From positions 372,001-436,000 of the forward strand of contig NZ_JACHXS010000005.1 of the NCBI RefSeq assembly GCF_014192225.1: a stretch of 64,000 bases of DNA, given 5' to 3'. The position numbers and the translations under genes were made by a program. Below, in pieces: positions 1 to 10,671 of the stretch. Under the pieces are notes generated by a model that was not told where the DNA came from, searched no databases, and was given only the letters and a program-made list of their open reading frames with translations. Origin of the DNA: Pseudoduganella umbonata. Its GTDB lineage: Bacteria > Pseudomonadota > Gammaproteobacteria > Burkholderiales > Burkholderiaceae_D. Positions within the stretch are counted from its first letter, which is position 1. Each line of letters starts with the position of its first letter.

Positions 1-815
1 TCACGGTGCGCCTGCCGGAAGGGCTGCGCAACGACGTCGACACGCTGCGCCGGCTGCCGATCGCGCTGCCGGCCAAGGACGGCCATTCGGCCAGCATCCC
101 CCTGTCGGAAATCGCCACGCTGGCGTTCGTGCCGGAAGCCAACCAGGTCAGCCGCGAGAACGGCAAGCGGCGTGTCGTCGTCACGGCCAATGTGCGCGGC
201 CGCGACCTCGGCTCCTTCGTGGCGGACCTGAAGGGTGAGCTGAAGCGCGTGAAACTGCCGGCGGGTACCTGGCTGACCCTGGGCGGGCAATTCGAGAACC
301 TGGAAAAGGCGTCGCAGCGGCTGGCCATCGTGGTGCCGCTGGCGCTGGCGATCGTCTTCGCGCTGCTGTACCTGATGTTCGGCAGCCTGCGCGACGGCCT
401 GCTCGTCTTTACCGGCATTCCGTTCGCGATGACGGGCGGCGTGCTGGCGCTGTGGCTGCGCGGCATGCCGCTGTCGATTTCGGCGGCGATCGGCTTCATC
501 GCGCTGTCCGGGGTGGCGGTGCTGAACGGGCTGGTCATGCTGTCGTTCGTGCGCACGCTGCGGGAACAGGGCCGTTCTGCGGAAGAGGCGATCCGCGAGG
601 GCGCCCAGGGGAGGTTGCGGGCGGTGCTGATGACGGCCCTCGTCGCCTCGCTGGGCTTCCTGCCCATGGCGCTGGCCACCAGCACGGGTGCCGAGGTGCA
701 GCGGCCGCTGGCCACGGTGGTGATCGGCGGCATCCTGTCGTCCACGGCGCTGACCTTGCTGATTTTGCCGGCGCTGTACACGTTGCGCCGGAAGGAGAAG
801 ATGAGCGGGAGATGA
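1..815 (+). CDS. RND efflux pump inner-membrane subunit, C-terminal part (CusA/CzcA-like)
   Basis: This is the 3' part of a proton-driven RND pump gene. The frame is open to the left edge, so the start and most of the protein lie outside the window. The visible part begins in a periplasmic porter region and continues into the last membrane bundle. The QFENLEKASQRL stretch before the membrane helices, then GIPFAMTGG and GFIALSGVAVLNG, are typical of the heavy-metal efflux (HME) branch. Roughly five hydrophobic segments can be seen before the basic tail LRRKEKMSGR. Such pumps work with a periplasmic adaptor and an outer-membrane channel, presumably encoded upstream. The family call is firm; the metal substrate cannot be read from this fragment. 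Confidence 0.9.
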   Translation, partial: TVRLPEGLRNDVDTLRRLPIALPAKDGHSASIPLSEIATLAFVPEANQVSRENGKRRVVVTANVRGRDLGSFVADLKGELKRVKLPAGTWLTLGGQFENLEKASQRLAIVVPLALAIVFALLYLMFGSLRDGLLVFTGIPFAMTGGVLALWLRGMPLSISAAIGFIALSGVAVLNGLVMLSFVRTLREQGRSAEEAIREGAQGRLRAVLMTALVASLGFLPMALATSTGAEVQRPLATVVIGGILSSTALTLLILPALYTLRRKEKMSGR

Positions 816-899
816 TTACCTTCCGGTATTGAATTTCCCCTTATCGCCGATCCCCCTAAAATTATCCGCCACTGACATGTCAAGCTTTCAGGAGGCGTT

Positions 900-3230
900 A
901 TGGGCAGGAAGGATGTTCCGGGGATCGGCGAATACGGCGGACCGGCCGGCGGCTGGGGTGCGCTGCAGGCGGTAGCGAAGGCACTGCGGGGCGAAATGAC
1001 CGCCCACAGCACGGCGATCATGCTGCAGGTGAACCAGCCGACAGGGTTCGATTGCCCCGGCTGCGCGTGGCCCGATCCGCGCCACGGCTCGTCGTTCGAG
1101 TTCTGCGAGAACGGCGCCAAGGCCGTGTCGTGGGAGGCCACCAACAAGCGCGTCACGCCCGAGTTCTTTGCGCAGCACAGCGTGAGCGAACTGTGGCAGT
1201 GGGACGACTTCAATCTGGAATTCGAAGGGCGGCTGACGCACCCGATGGTGTACGACGCCGCCACCGACCATTACGTGCCGATCTCGTGGGACGACGCATT
1301 TGCCCGCATCGGCGCGGTGCTGCGCAATCTGCCCGATCCGGACATGGCCGAGTTCTATGCCTCCGGCCGCGCGTCGAACGAAGCCGCGTTCCTGTACCAG
1401 CTGTTCGCGCGCGAATACGGAACCAACAATTTCCCCGACTGTTCGAACATGTGCCACGAGGCCACCAGCGTGGGCTTGCCGGAATCGATCGGCGTGGGCA
1501 AGGGCACCGTGTCGCTGGAGGATTTCGACCATTGCGACGCGATCTTCTCGTTCGGCCACAACCCCGGCACGAACCACCCGCGCATGCTGGCCACGCTGCG
1601 CGCCGCGGCACTGCGGCATGCGCCGATCGTGGTATTCAATCCGCTGAAGGAACGCAGCCTGGAACGCTTCAAGTCGCCGCAAAGCCCCGTCGAGATGACG
1701 ATCGGCAAGGCCGTGCCGATCGCCTCGCATTACTACCAGGTGCGCATCGGCGGCGACTGCGCGGTCCTGAAGGGCATGATGAAGACGCTGCTGGCGATGG
1801 ACGCCGAGCAGGTGGCCGCGGGCGGCGAAAGCCTGCTGGACCGCGATTTCATCCGCGACCATACCAGCGGCTTCGAGACGCTGGTGGCGGATCTCGACGA
1901 CACGTCGTGGGACGAAATCGAGCAGGTCTCCGGCCTCTCCCGCGCCGATATCGAGACCGCGGCCGGCGTGTATGCAAAGGCGAAACGGGTCATCATCTGC
2001 TACGGCATGGGCATCACGCAGCACCGGCACGGCACGTCGAACGTGCAGCAGCTGGCCAACCTGCTGCTGCTGGGCGGGCATATCGGCCGGGAAGGCGCCG
2101 GCATCTGCCCGCTGCGCGGCCATTCGAATGTGCAGGGCGACCGCACGGTGGGCATCACGGAGATCCCCAGCCAGGGCTTCCTGGACTCGCTGGAGCGGGT
2201 GTTCGGCATCACGGCGCCGCGCAGGCACGGCCACGGCGCGGTGGCGGCCATGGAGGCGATGCGCGACGGCCGGGCCAAGGCGTTGATCTGCCTGGGCGGC
2301 AACCTGCCGGTGGCGATGCCCGATCCGGAGGCCTGCTTCGACGCGGTGCGCGGCCTGGACCTGACGGTGAACATCGCCACGAAGCTGAACCGCTCGCACC
2401 TGCTGGTCGGCAAGAACACGTTCATCCTGCCGTGCCTGGGCCGCACCGAGCGCGACGTGCAGGCCACCGGGCCGCAAGCGGTGACGGTCGAGGACTCGAT
2501 GTCGATGGTGCACTCGTCGCACGGCTCGCTGCCGCCGGCCTCGGAACACCTGCGCTCCGAACCGGCCATCGTGGCCGGCATCGCCAAGGCCACGCTGCCA
2601 CAGTCGAAGGTCGACTGGGACTGGCTGATCGCGGACTACAGCCGCATCCGCGACAAGATCGAAGCGGTGTTCCCCGATTTCGACAACTACAACGAGCGCG
2701 TGGCCCAGCCGCGCGGCTTCCGCCTGGAAAGCCCGGCCATGCGGCGCGAATGGCGCACGGCGACCGGCAAAGCCAACTTCCTCGTGTTCGACAGCAAGCG
2801 CCAGCGCCCGCTGGCCCGGCCGGGCGAAGCCGATCCGCTGGTGCTGGCCACGATCCGCAGCCACGACCAGTACAACACCACGATCTATGGCAAGAACGAC
2901 CGTTACCGGGGCGTGACGGGCCGGCGCGACGTGATCTTCGTGCACGAGGACGACCTGGCCGCGCGCGGCCTGGAACATGGCGACATGGTCGATATCGAGG
3001 CGGTGGCCGAGTGCGACCACCCGGGCGAGCCGCGCATCCTGCGCAACCTGGTGGCGGTGGCGTTCGACATCGCGCGTGGCTCGGCGGCCGCGTATTACCC
3101 CGAAGCGAACGGGCTGGTGGCGCTGTCGAACTTCGATGAGCGCAGTGGCACGCCGTCGTACAAATCGATTCCGATCGTGATCCGGCGCGCCGCGTCGGGC
3201 GGGCAGGACAGGGCGGTCACGGACAGATAA
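900..3230 (+). CDS. FdhF/YdeP family molybdopterin oxidoreductase
   Basis: A 776-residue protein of the formate dehydrogenase alpha-like YdeP family. These are cytoplasmic molybdopterin-guanine-dinucleotide oxidoreductases whose substrate is mostly unknown. The N-terminus carries FDCPGCAWPDP and a later Cys (FEFCENG), as is usual in YdeP-like proteins. CSNMCHEAT near residue 185 occupies the region where FdhF has its metal-ligand Cys/Sec. The C-terminal dinucleotide-binding domain includes IRSHDQYNTTIYGKNDRYRG. The start is chosen at 900 because GGAGG lies at 891-895. The length matches E. coli YdeP (about 760). No accessory subunit gene is adjacent, so the electron partner is unknown. True formate dehydrogenase activity should not be assumed. 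Confidence 0.9.
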   Translation: MGRKDVPGIGEYGGPAGGWGALQAVAKALRGEMTAHSTAIMLQVNQPTGFDCPGCAWPDPRHGSSFEFCENGAKAVSWEATNKRVTPEFFAQHSVSELWQWDDFNLEFEGRLTHPMVYDAATDHYVPISWDDAFARIGAVLRNLPDPDMAEFYASGRASNEAAFLYQLFAREYGTNNFPDCSNMCHEATSVGLPESIGVGKGTVSLEDFDHCDAIFSFGHNPGTNHPRMLATLRAAALRHAPIVVFNPLKERSLERFKSPQSPVEMTIGKAVPIASHYYQVRIGGDCAVLKGMMKTLLAMDAEQVAAGGESLLDRDFIRDHTSGFETLVADLDDTSWDEIEQVSGLSRADIETAAGVYAKAKRVIICYGMGITQHRHGTSNVQQLANLLLLGGHIGREGAGICPLRGHSNVQGDRTVGITEIPSQGFLDSLERVFGITAPRRHGHGAVAAMEAMRDGRAKALICLGGNLPVAMPDPEACFDAVRGLDLTVNIATKLNRSHLLVGKNTFILPCLGRTERDVQATGPQAVTVEDSMSMVHSSHGSLPPASEHLRSEPAIVAGIAKATLPQSKVDWDWLIADYSRIRDKIEAVFPDFDNYNERVAQPRGFRLESPAMRREWRTATGKANFLVFDSKRQRPLARPGEADPLVLATIRSHDQYNTTIYGKNDRYRGVTGRRDVIFVHEDDLAARGLEHGDMVDIEAVAECDHPGEPRILRNLVAVAFDIARGSAAAYYPEANGLVALSNFDERSGTPSYKSIPIVIRRAASGGQDRAVTDR

Positions 3231-3240
3231 TTCCAGGAAG

Positions 3241-3519
3241 CTACCGCGTGGCGGCAATGTGAAAACCGTTGCCGGCGATTTCGCCATCGTCGGCAACAGT
3301 GCGCGTGAGACCGGTCACGCGCGCGCCGGGCGGGCCGTGCCGCGACCATGCGGCCAACGCTTCCACCTGGTCTTGCGGGCCCCGCAGGCAAGCCTCCACC
3401 GTGCCGTCGCGCCGGTTGCACACCCAGCCGTCGAGCCCCAGGGCCGTTGCCTCGGTGGCCAGCGCGTGGCGAAAGCCGACGCCCTGGACGGTTCCTTCGA
3501 TGATGAGCCGGATTGCCAT
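3241..3519 (-). CDS. acyP: Acylphosphatase
   Basis: A 92-residue acylphosphatase, which hydrolyses carboxyl-phosphate bonds such as acetyl phosphate. The signature VQGVGFRHA near residues 11-19 holds the catalytic Arg, and the Asn in GWVCNRRDGTVEA is the second catalytic residue. The length is normal for the family. The frame stays open far upstream, but the start at 3519 gives the usual N-terminus (MAIRLIIEG), with GAGG about 10 bases before it. It converges with the YdeP-like gene, leaving only about 10 bases between the two stop codons. Confidence 0.92.
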   Translation of the reverse strand: MAIRLIIEGTVQGVGFRHALATEATALGLDGWVCNRRDGTVEACLRGPQDQVEALAAWSRHGPPGARVTGLTRTVADDGEIAGNGFHIAATR

Positions 3520-3919
3520 GTCGTGGATACCTCGCGTTGTGTGGAGTTCGCCGGACCAGTGTAGTGCGCCCGATGGCGATATCCAAACGAATATCGGCAC
3601 TTGTAAATTAGTCATTGGTGCACCCCTGGCGATGTGGGTACGATGTTTCCAATAATGCACCGCCATCAGGGCGGCAGACACAATAAGACATCGGAGACCC
3701 CCATGCACCGCATCGCCCATCGCGTAGCCGCTGCGCTTCGCCCCCTCTTTTCCCCATGACCCGGTAACGATGCCGGGCTGAATACTTTCGCCCGGCACGG
3801 ACGCTGAACCATGCCTGCAAGTCCCGTCGCCCTGGCCAGCGGCGGCGACGGCGTTCGCGCGTCCATCCCCACGGCCTACCCGATTCACAAGGACTGTAAT
3901 AACAACGCGGAGGATGACA
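3520..3919. other. 400-bp intergenic region between divergent acylphosphatase and GH43 genes
   Basis: No convincing gene was found here. It must hold promoters for both flanking genes. Two inverted repeats are visible: CGATAT (3577-3582) with ATATCG (3591-3596), separated by 8 bases, and TGCCGGGC (3771-3778) with GCCCGGCA (3790-3797), separated by 11 bases. Neither is followed by a T-run, so neither is a clear terminator. An operator or mRNA leader structure is possible but not shown. Confidence 0.4.
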
Positions 3920-5335
3920 ATGCTGAAAAAAATGGTGGCGGGCGTACTGCTCGCATGCGGTGCCGCATCGGGCGGGGCCATCGAGCTGGCCGGCCTGCAG
4001 AATGCGCACGACCCGGGCACGATCACGAAGGACGGCGACACGTACTTCAACTTCACGACGGGTACCGGCATCTGGTATTCCACGTCGACCGACCTGCAGA
4101 CCTGGCAGGGCGGGCCGGCCCCGGTGTTCGCCACCAACCCGGCATGGGTCGAGCAGAAGATCCCCAACTTCAAGGCCACCGGCTCGTCGTACTGGGCGCC
4201 GGACGTGATCCAGATGAACGGCGCGTACTACATCTACTATTCGGTGTCCCAGTGGGGCACCACCAACTCGGCGATCGGCGTGGCGCGCAGCCCGTCGTTG
4301 AAGAATCCCGTGTGGACGGACCTGGGCATCGTGGTGCAATCGTTCGGCCGCGGCAATGCCGAGATCAACGCGATCGACCCGGCGCTGTTCCGCGACCATG
4401 ACGGCCGCGTCTTCATGAGCTTCGGCTCCTTCTTCGGCGGCATCGGCGTGGCCGAGATCGACCAGGCCACCGGCAAGCTGGCCAACTACGTGACGAAGAT
4501 CGCCGGCGGCACCAATGCCCGGCGCGACATCGAAGCGCCATACATCACCCGCAATGGCGATTACTACTACCTGTTCACGAACCGCGGTGCCTGCTGCAAG
4601 GGCAGCGACAGCACGTACTACGTGGAAGTGCAGCGCGCCACCAGCGTGGACGGCCCGTACTCGGAGCCGCGCATCATCCTGCAAAACGTCGATGGCCGGC
4701 ACAAGGGGCCGGGCCACGTCGGCGTGCTGAAGCAGGGCGGCTGCAACTTCGTCTCCACCCATTACTACGACACGGCCGACAACGGCTTCGCCAAGCTGCA
4801 GATCATGAAGATGGAGTACGCGACGCGCGGCACCGATATCGACTGGCCGGTCCTGACGCGCGATTTCGACAGCTTCACCGACGGCTGCGACGGCGTCAGC
4901 GACGGCCGCTACGCCTTCCTCAACGGCGCGAGCGGCAAGGCGATGACGGTGGCCGACAGGGCATCGCTGCGCGCCACCCAGCCGGGCGCGATGGTGCAGC
5001 AGAAAACCTTCGAAGGCCAGAAGAACCAGCACTGGTACGTGGTCGGCCACGGCAACGGCGACTACAGCGTGATCAACGAGAACAGCCTGCTGGCCATGGA
5101 CGACTGGGAAGTGTCGATGTCGCCCGGCGCCAAGGTGGCGCAATGGTCCTACTGGGGTGGCGAAGGCCAGAAGTGGCGTTTCGCCGATGCGGCCAACGGC
5201 AACCACACGATCCAGAACAAGATCAATGGCCTGATGGCCGAGGTGACCGGCGGCAGCACGGCGAACAATGCGCCGGTCCTGCAGTATCCGCTGCACGGCG
5301 GCGCCAGCCAGCAATGGTCGCTGGTCCGTAAATAA
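3920..5335 (+). CDS. Secreted GH43 glycosidase (arabinanase-like) with C-terminal ricin-type lectin domain
   Basis: A 471-residue secreted hydrolase with signal peptide MLKKMVAGVLLACGAASGGA. Residues ~25-310 form a five-bladed GH43 domain. The family's catalytic triad is visible: Asp31 in HDPGT, Asp153 in AIDPALF and Glu205 in DIEAPYI. From about 330 to the end is a ricin B/CBM13-like trefoil with QHW, QKW and QQW repeats. Endo-arabinanase or arabinofuranosidase activity on plant cell-wall arabinan is the best reading; the exact linkage is not certain. GGAGG at 3909-3913 fits a start at 3920 better than the in-frame ATG at 3914. A PEP-CTERM gene follows 18 bases after its stop, so the two may be co-transcribed. 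Confidence 0.88.
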   Translation: MLKKMVAGVLLACGAASGGAIELAGLQNAHDPGTITKDGDTYFNFTTGTGIWYSTSTDLQTWQGGPAPVFATNPAWVEQKIPNFKATGSSYWAPDVIQMNGAYYIYYSVSQWGTTNSAIGVARSPSLKNPVWTDLGIVVQSFGRGNAEINAIDPALFRDHDGRVFMSFGSFFGGIGVAEIDQATGKLANYVTKIAGGTNARRDIEAPYITRNGDYYYLFTNRGACCKGSDSTYYVEVQRATSVDGPYSEPRIILQNVDGRHKGPGHVGVLKQGGCNFVSTHYYDTADNGFAKLQIMKMEYATRGTDIDWPVLTRDFDSFTDGCDGVSDGRYAFLNGASGKAMTVADRASLRATQPGAMVQQKTFEGQKNQHWYVVGHGNGDYSVINENSLLAMDDWEVSMSPGAKVAQWSYWGGEGQKWRFADAANGNHTIQNKINGLMAEVTGGSTANNAPVLQYPLHGGASQQWSLVRK

Positions 5336-5353
5336 CCGAGGAGGACTGCATTC

Positions 5354-5989
5354 ATGAATACCAGACTGGTTCACCTGGCCGCTGCCGCGCTGCTGGCTGC
5401 CGTCGCTGGCACGGCTTCCGCGGACGTCGTCTTCGTCGCCGAACGCGACGCGTTCAATGCGCTTGGCACGATTGCCCACAACAGCAACTTCGACGACTTC
5501 GGCCCCGGCTTCAGCTTTCCCGGCACGCCGTTTACGCGTGGCGACGTGACCTATACGTCCGACGAGAACCTCACCGTGGGCGCCGGGGCCGGCTTCGGCA
5601 TCGGCTCGCTGCGCACGCTGATCTCGAACGATTACTTCACGGGCCTGACGGGCACCATCGCGGCCGGCTATACGCTGTTCGGCTTCGATGCCGCCGTATC
5701 CAGCGGCCCGGTCGACATCACGATCGCCACCAACCAGGCCACGTACACCTTCGATGGCGTCGCGCTGGCGGACGGCGTGAGCGGCCTGACGTTCCAGGGC
5801 TTCCAGGCGACCGGCGCCGGCGAGTACTTCACGGGCTTCCGGATCGACACGCTGGGCGACGGCTACCTGCCGGGCATGACCGACGTGGCCGTCGGCGTCA
5901 GCCCGGTACCGGAACCGGCCACCGGCATGCTGCTGCTGGGCGGACTGGGCGTGCTGGGTCTGGCGCGATGGCGCAGGGCACGCCGCTAG
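5354..5989 (+). CDS. PEP-CTERM sorting domain-containing protein
   Basis: A 211-residue exported protein. It has an N-terminal signal peptide (about residues 1-23, ending GTASA) and a C-terminal sorting tail: VPEPATG, a hydrophobic stretch, then the basic end ARWRRARR. PEP-CTERM tails are recognised by exosortase, and such proteins are usually surface-associated. The central region is rich in Gly, Thr and Asp, looks like a beta-rich domain, and has no catalytic motif I recognise. GAGGAGG at about 5339-5345 is a good ribosome site. It follows the GH43 gene closely. No exosortase gene is in the window. Confidence 0.9.
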   Translation: MNTRLVHLAAAALLAAVAGTASADVVFVAERDAFNALGTIAHNSNFDDFGPGFSFPGTPFTRGDVTYTSDENLTVGAGAGFGIGSLRTLISNDYFTGLTGTIAAGYTLFGFDAAVSSGPVDITIATNQATYTFDGVALADGVSGLTFQGFQATGAGEYFTGFRIDTLGDGYLPGMTDVAVGVSPVPEPATGMLLLGGLGVLGLARWRRARR

Positions 5990-6011
5990 CCGCTAGCCGC
6001 TAGCCGCTAGC
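5984..6011. repeat. Tandem heptamer CGCTAGC x4 overlapping a stop codon
   Basis: Four exact copies of CGCTAGC follow one another (5984-5990, 5991-5997, 5998-6004, 6005-6011). The TAG stop of the PEP-CTERM gene lies inside the first copy. The repeat ends just before the stop of the convergent TetR gene. Each unit contains the palindrome GCTAGC. Copy-number slippage would not change the PEP-CTERM protein, because the stop is in copy one. Confidence 0.85.
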
Positions 6012-6013
6012 TA

Positions 6014-6664
6014 CTAGGGGCGGGTACGAACGTCCCAGCCCAGCATCGCGACGTCGACGACCGATTCCAGTTCGGCGCGCGTGACGCCATCGCGCGCCAG
6101 GATCGACATGCCGTTCTGGACCGTCTGCACGAAGCGGGCAAGCGCCTGAACGTCTACCGAGGCTGGGATTTCGCCCTCCGCGACAGCCCGCTCCATCCGG
6201 GCTTTCAGGCGTGCCAGCGGCGCGGCCCGTGCCGCTTTCACGAGTTCGCCGAGCTCGTGATATCCCTCGCTGCCCACGGCCGACAGCGTCACCATGCAGC
6301 CGGTCGGGATATCGGCCTCGGCACCGGTCAGGCCCGCGGCGGAGTCCATCAGCCAGGCCCGCGCCGCTTCACGTGCCGTGGGGGCGGCGAGGAAATTCTT
6401 CCAGATCAGCGGCTCGAAGCATTGCTGGTAATGGCCCAGGGTCTCGGCATATAGCGCTTCCTTGGAACCGAAGGCGGCATACAGGCTCGGCGCCCCGATG
6501 CCCATCGCCTGCGTGAGATCGGCGATCGACGTGGCTTCGTAGCCCTTTTCCCAAAACACCCGCATGGCCCGTGACAGCGCGGCATCCCGGTCGAATGCAC
6601 GGGGCCGGCCGCGCGCGCGCGATGCCGTCTTGCCGGCGTTCTTGGTGTCTTCAGGATTTTGCAT
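6014..6664 (-). CDS. TetR/AcrR family transcriptional regulator
   Basis: A 216-residue one-component repressor. The N-terminal helix-turn-helix reads from AFDRDAALSRAMRVFWEKGY through ATSIADLTQAMGIGAPSLYAAFGSKEALY, close to the TetR signature. The C-terminal two-thirds are the ligand/dimerisation domain. The start at 6664 (MQNPED) is preferred over longer readings because a basic RARGRPR linker then precedes the HTH, as is usual. It is divergent from the SDR gene at 6798, with a 133-bp shared control region. Repression of that SDR, and of itself, is the natural inference. Confidence 0.9.
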   Translation of the reverse strand: MQNPEDTKNAGKTASRARGRPRAFDRDAALSRAMRVFWEKGYEATSIADLTQAMGIGAPSLYAAFGSKEALYAETLGHYQQCFEPLIWKNFLAAPTAREAARAWLMDSAAGLTGAEADIPTGCMVTLSAVGSEGYHELGELVKAARAAPLARLKARMERAVAEGEIPASVDVQALARFVQTVQNGMSILARDGVTRAELESVVDVAMLGWDVRTRP

Positions 6665-6716
6665 CCGCGCAGTATACGTCCCCGCACGCCGGCGGCCAAT
6701 CGTACGCCCAATATCA

Positions 6717-6728
6717 TATCGATCGATA
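6717..6728. promoter_or_regulatory. Candidate TetR operator TATCGATCGATA
   Basis: A perfect 12-bp palindrome in the TetR/SDR intergenic region, 9 bases upstream of the SDR -35 element. Position between the divergent genes is the main argument for an operator; binding is inferred. Confidence 0.45.
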
Positions 6729-6737
6729 CAAAAATCG

Positions 6738-6766
6738 TTGACAGCACTCGACCCTGGGCATACTAT
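6738..6766 (+). promoter_or_regulatory. Sigma-70 promoter of the SDR gene
   Basis: TTGACA (6738-6743) and TACTAT (6761-6766) are separated by exactly 17 bases, a near-consensus housekeeping promoter. It points at the SDR start 31 bases further on. A promoter this strong beside a TetR gene suggests that control is by repression. Confidence 0.75.
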
Positions 6767-6797
6767 TTCTGTATCAACCACTACATAAAGATGAATC

Positions 6798-7538
6798 ATG
6801 AGCGAACTGCATGGCAAACGCGCCCTGGTAACGGGCGGATCACGGGGCATCGGCGCGGCGATCGCACTGGCGCTGGCGGCCAAGGGTGCGGATGTGGCGA
6901 TCACCTACGAGCGGTCGGCGGAGCGCGCCGCCGAGGTCGTACGCGGCATCGAAGGCGAGGGGCGCAAGGCACTGGCCATCCAGGCCGACAGCGCGGATCC
7001 GGCAGCGATCAGGCGCTCGGTCGACGCGGCGGCCGAAGCGCTGGGCGGCCTGGATATCCTGGTCATCAATGCGGGCATCGCCCTGTATGCCCCGATCGCC
7101 GAGATCGGTGTCGACACGATCGATGCGCTGCTGGACGTGAACGTGCGCGGGCCGATCCTCACGGCGCAGGCAGCGATTCCTTACCTGAAGGCGGGCGGCC
7201 GCGTCATCACCATCGGTTCCGCCGGCGCCGAGCGCATCGTGGGCGAGGGCGCGACGGTGTATTTCATGACCAAGTCCGCGCTGCACTCCTTTACCCGTGG
7301 CCTGGCCCGCGAACTGGGCGCCCGCGACATCACCGTCAACCTTGTCCAGCCGGGCTCCACCAACACGGACATGAATCCCGCGGACGGCGACTTCGCAGCT
7401 TACCAGCGCTCGCTGATGCCGCTCGGCCGCTACGGCGAACCGGAAGACGTGGCGGCGGCCGTGGCTTTCCTGGCCAGCCCCGCGGCGAAGCAGATCACCG
7501 GCACCTTCCTCACCGTCGACGGCGGCGCTCTTACCTGA
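6798..7538 (+). CDS. SDR family oxidoreductase (FabG-like)
   Basis: A 246-residue classical short-chain dehydrogenase. The NAD(P)-binding motif TGGSRGIG lies near residues 12-19, NAG near 90, a catalytic Ser in TIGSAGAE, and the YxxxK pair in VYFMTKSAL near residue 154. Overall similarity is to 3-oxoacyl-ACP reductase-like SDRs. Many of these act on small ketones or aldehydes rather than in fatty-acid synthesis, and the divergent TetR gene favours an inducible detoxification or catabolic role. The start is the ATG at 6798, directly downstream of the strong promoter. A hairpin terminator follows the stop. Confidence 0.9.
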   Translation: MSELHGKRALVTGGSRGIGAAIALALAAKGADVAITYERSAERAAEVVRGIEGEGRKALAIQADSADPAAIRRSVDAAAEALGGLDILVINAGIALYAPIAEIGVDTIDALLDVNVRGPILTAQAAIPYLKAGGRVITIGSAGAERIVGEGATVYFMTKSALHSFTRGLARELGARDITVNLVQPGSTNTDMNPADGDFAAYQRSLMPLGRYGEPEDVAAAVAFLASPAAKQITGTFLTVDGGALT

Positions 7539-7562
7539 GTGCGGGCACCGGCTGGAAAAGCA

Positions 7563-7596
7563 AAAACGGCCGGTTGCTCGCGCAACCGGCCGTTTT
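7563..7596. terminator. Bidirectional terminator between SDR and icd
   Basis: AAAACGGCCGGTTGC (7563-7577) pairs perfectly with 7582-7596 around a 4-base loop. The A-run on one side and T-run on the other serve both convergent genes. Confidence 0.85.
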
Positions 7597-7615
7597 CATG
7601 TCCCGCTGAAGGCTA

Positions 7616-9850
<2,235 letters not shown>

Positions 9851-10149
9851 GCGCATATTCCTCGGAATTCGTGGGGTTCCTGATACTGAAAATCGCCTGC
9901 CTGGTCGCGCGTCAACGCAACATCCTTCATTACCGAGACGCTCCGGCGGCGCTGTGCAGACTCCTGAAACAGCGCCAAATCATAACCCAGTCGCCCCGGG
10001 GCAGGGGTCCGGATGATCGCTGTTTCGCTATGCCGGAAGACGGGGCAGGCAGGCTAGCCTTCAATCAAGTCTTATATAAGATATAGGACAGGTCGGTATT
10101 ATGCACGAGCTTGGGGTGGGATGCCAGTTTTTGCCCTGGCGGCAATGGT
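9851..10149. other. icd upstream region with a 12-bp palindrome
   Basis: About 300 bases without a gene. They hold the icd control region. TCTTATATAAGA at 10070-10081 is a perfect 12-bp palindrome in an AT-rich spot. It could be an operator or part of the icd promoter, about 220 bases from the start codon. Nothing else stands out. Confidence 0.4.
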
Positions 10150-10661
10150 TCAGCTCGTGTCCCGGTGCCAGGCACGATGACACGGGCTCAGGCACGGAAC
10201 CACCGCCTGAGCTCGTGTTGCCGGAGCATGCTCCGGCTGCCAGGCACGATGACACGGGCTCAGGCATGGAAGCACTTGCTGAGCTCGTGTCCCGGTGCCA
10301 GGCACGATGACACAGGCTCAGGCACGAAACCACCGCCTGAGCTCGTGTCCCGGTGCCAGGCACGATGACACGGGCTCAGGCACGGAACCACTGGCTGAGC
10401 TCGTGTCCCGGTGCCAGGCACGAGGACACGGACTCAGGCACGAAACCATCGCCTGAGCTCGTGTCTCGGTGCCAGGCACGAGGACACGGACCCAGGCACG
10501 AAACCACGGCCTGAGCTCGTGTCTCGGTGCCAGGCACGAGGACACGGGCTCAGGCACGAGGACACGGGCTCAGGCACGAGGACACGGGCTCAGGCACGAG
10601 GACACGGGCTCAGGCACGAGGACACGGGCTCAGGCACGAGGGCACGAGGACCCGGACTCGG
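10150..10661. repeat. Palindromic tandem array: seven 58-bp units, then five 20-bp units
   Basis: Units start at 10150, 10208, 10280, 10338, 10396, 10454 and 10512. They are 58 bp apart, except the second, which is 72 bp. Each unit has a 41-base nested palindrome: TGAGC outside, then CGTGTC, then GTGCC, a central A, and their complements GGCAC, GACACG, GCTCA. A conserved 17-base spacer follows. Unit 2 carries an extra perfect palindrome, GCCGGAGCATGCTCCGGC, at 10220-10237. From 10533 the right half alone (GGCACGAGGACACGGGCTCA) repeats five times to 10632 and then decays. The array lies between the start of icd and the end of the redoxin gene; no gene in it is credible. Confidence 0.9.
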
Positions 10662-10671
10662 TGGATAAAGA

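Noticed and set aside
888..3296. Long open frame antisense to the YdeP-like gene (about 800 codons)
   Set aside because: It mirrors a well-supported gene, its product is rich in Arg, His and Ala without domains, and GC-rich codon bias explains the open antisense frame.
10150..10661. Possible CRISPR array
   Set aside because: The spacers between palindromes are themselves conserved rather than unique, the period collapses to 20 bp, and there is no cas gene nearby.
10101..10668. Open frames with periodic peptides in the 10.2-kb array
   Set aside because: The peptide periods follow the DNA repeat in several frames on both strands, with no ribosome site or conserved domain; this is the palindromic array itself.
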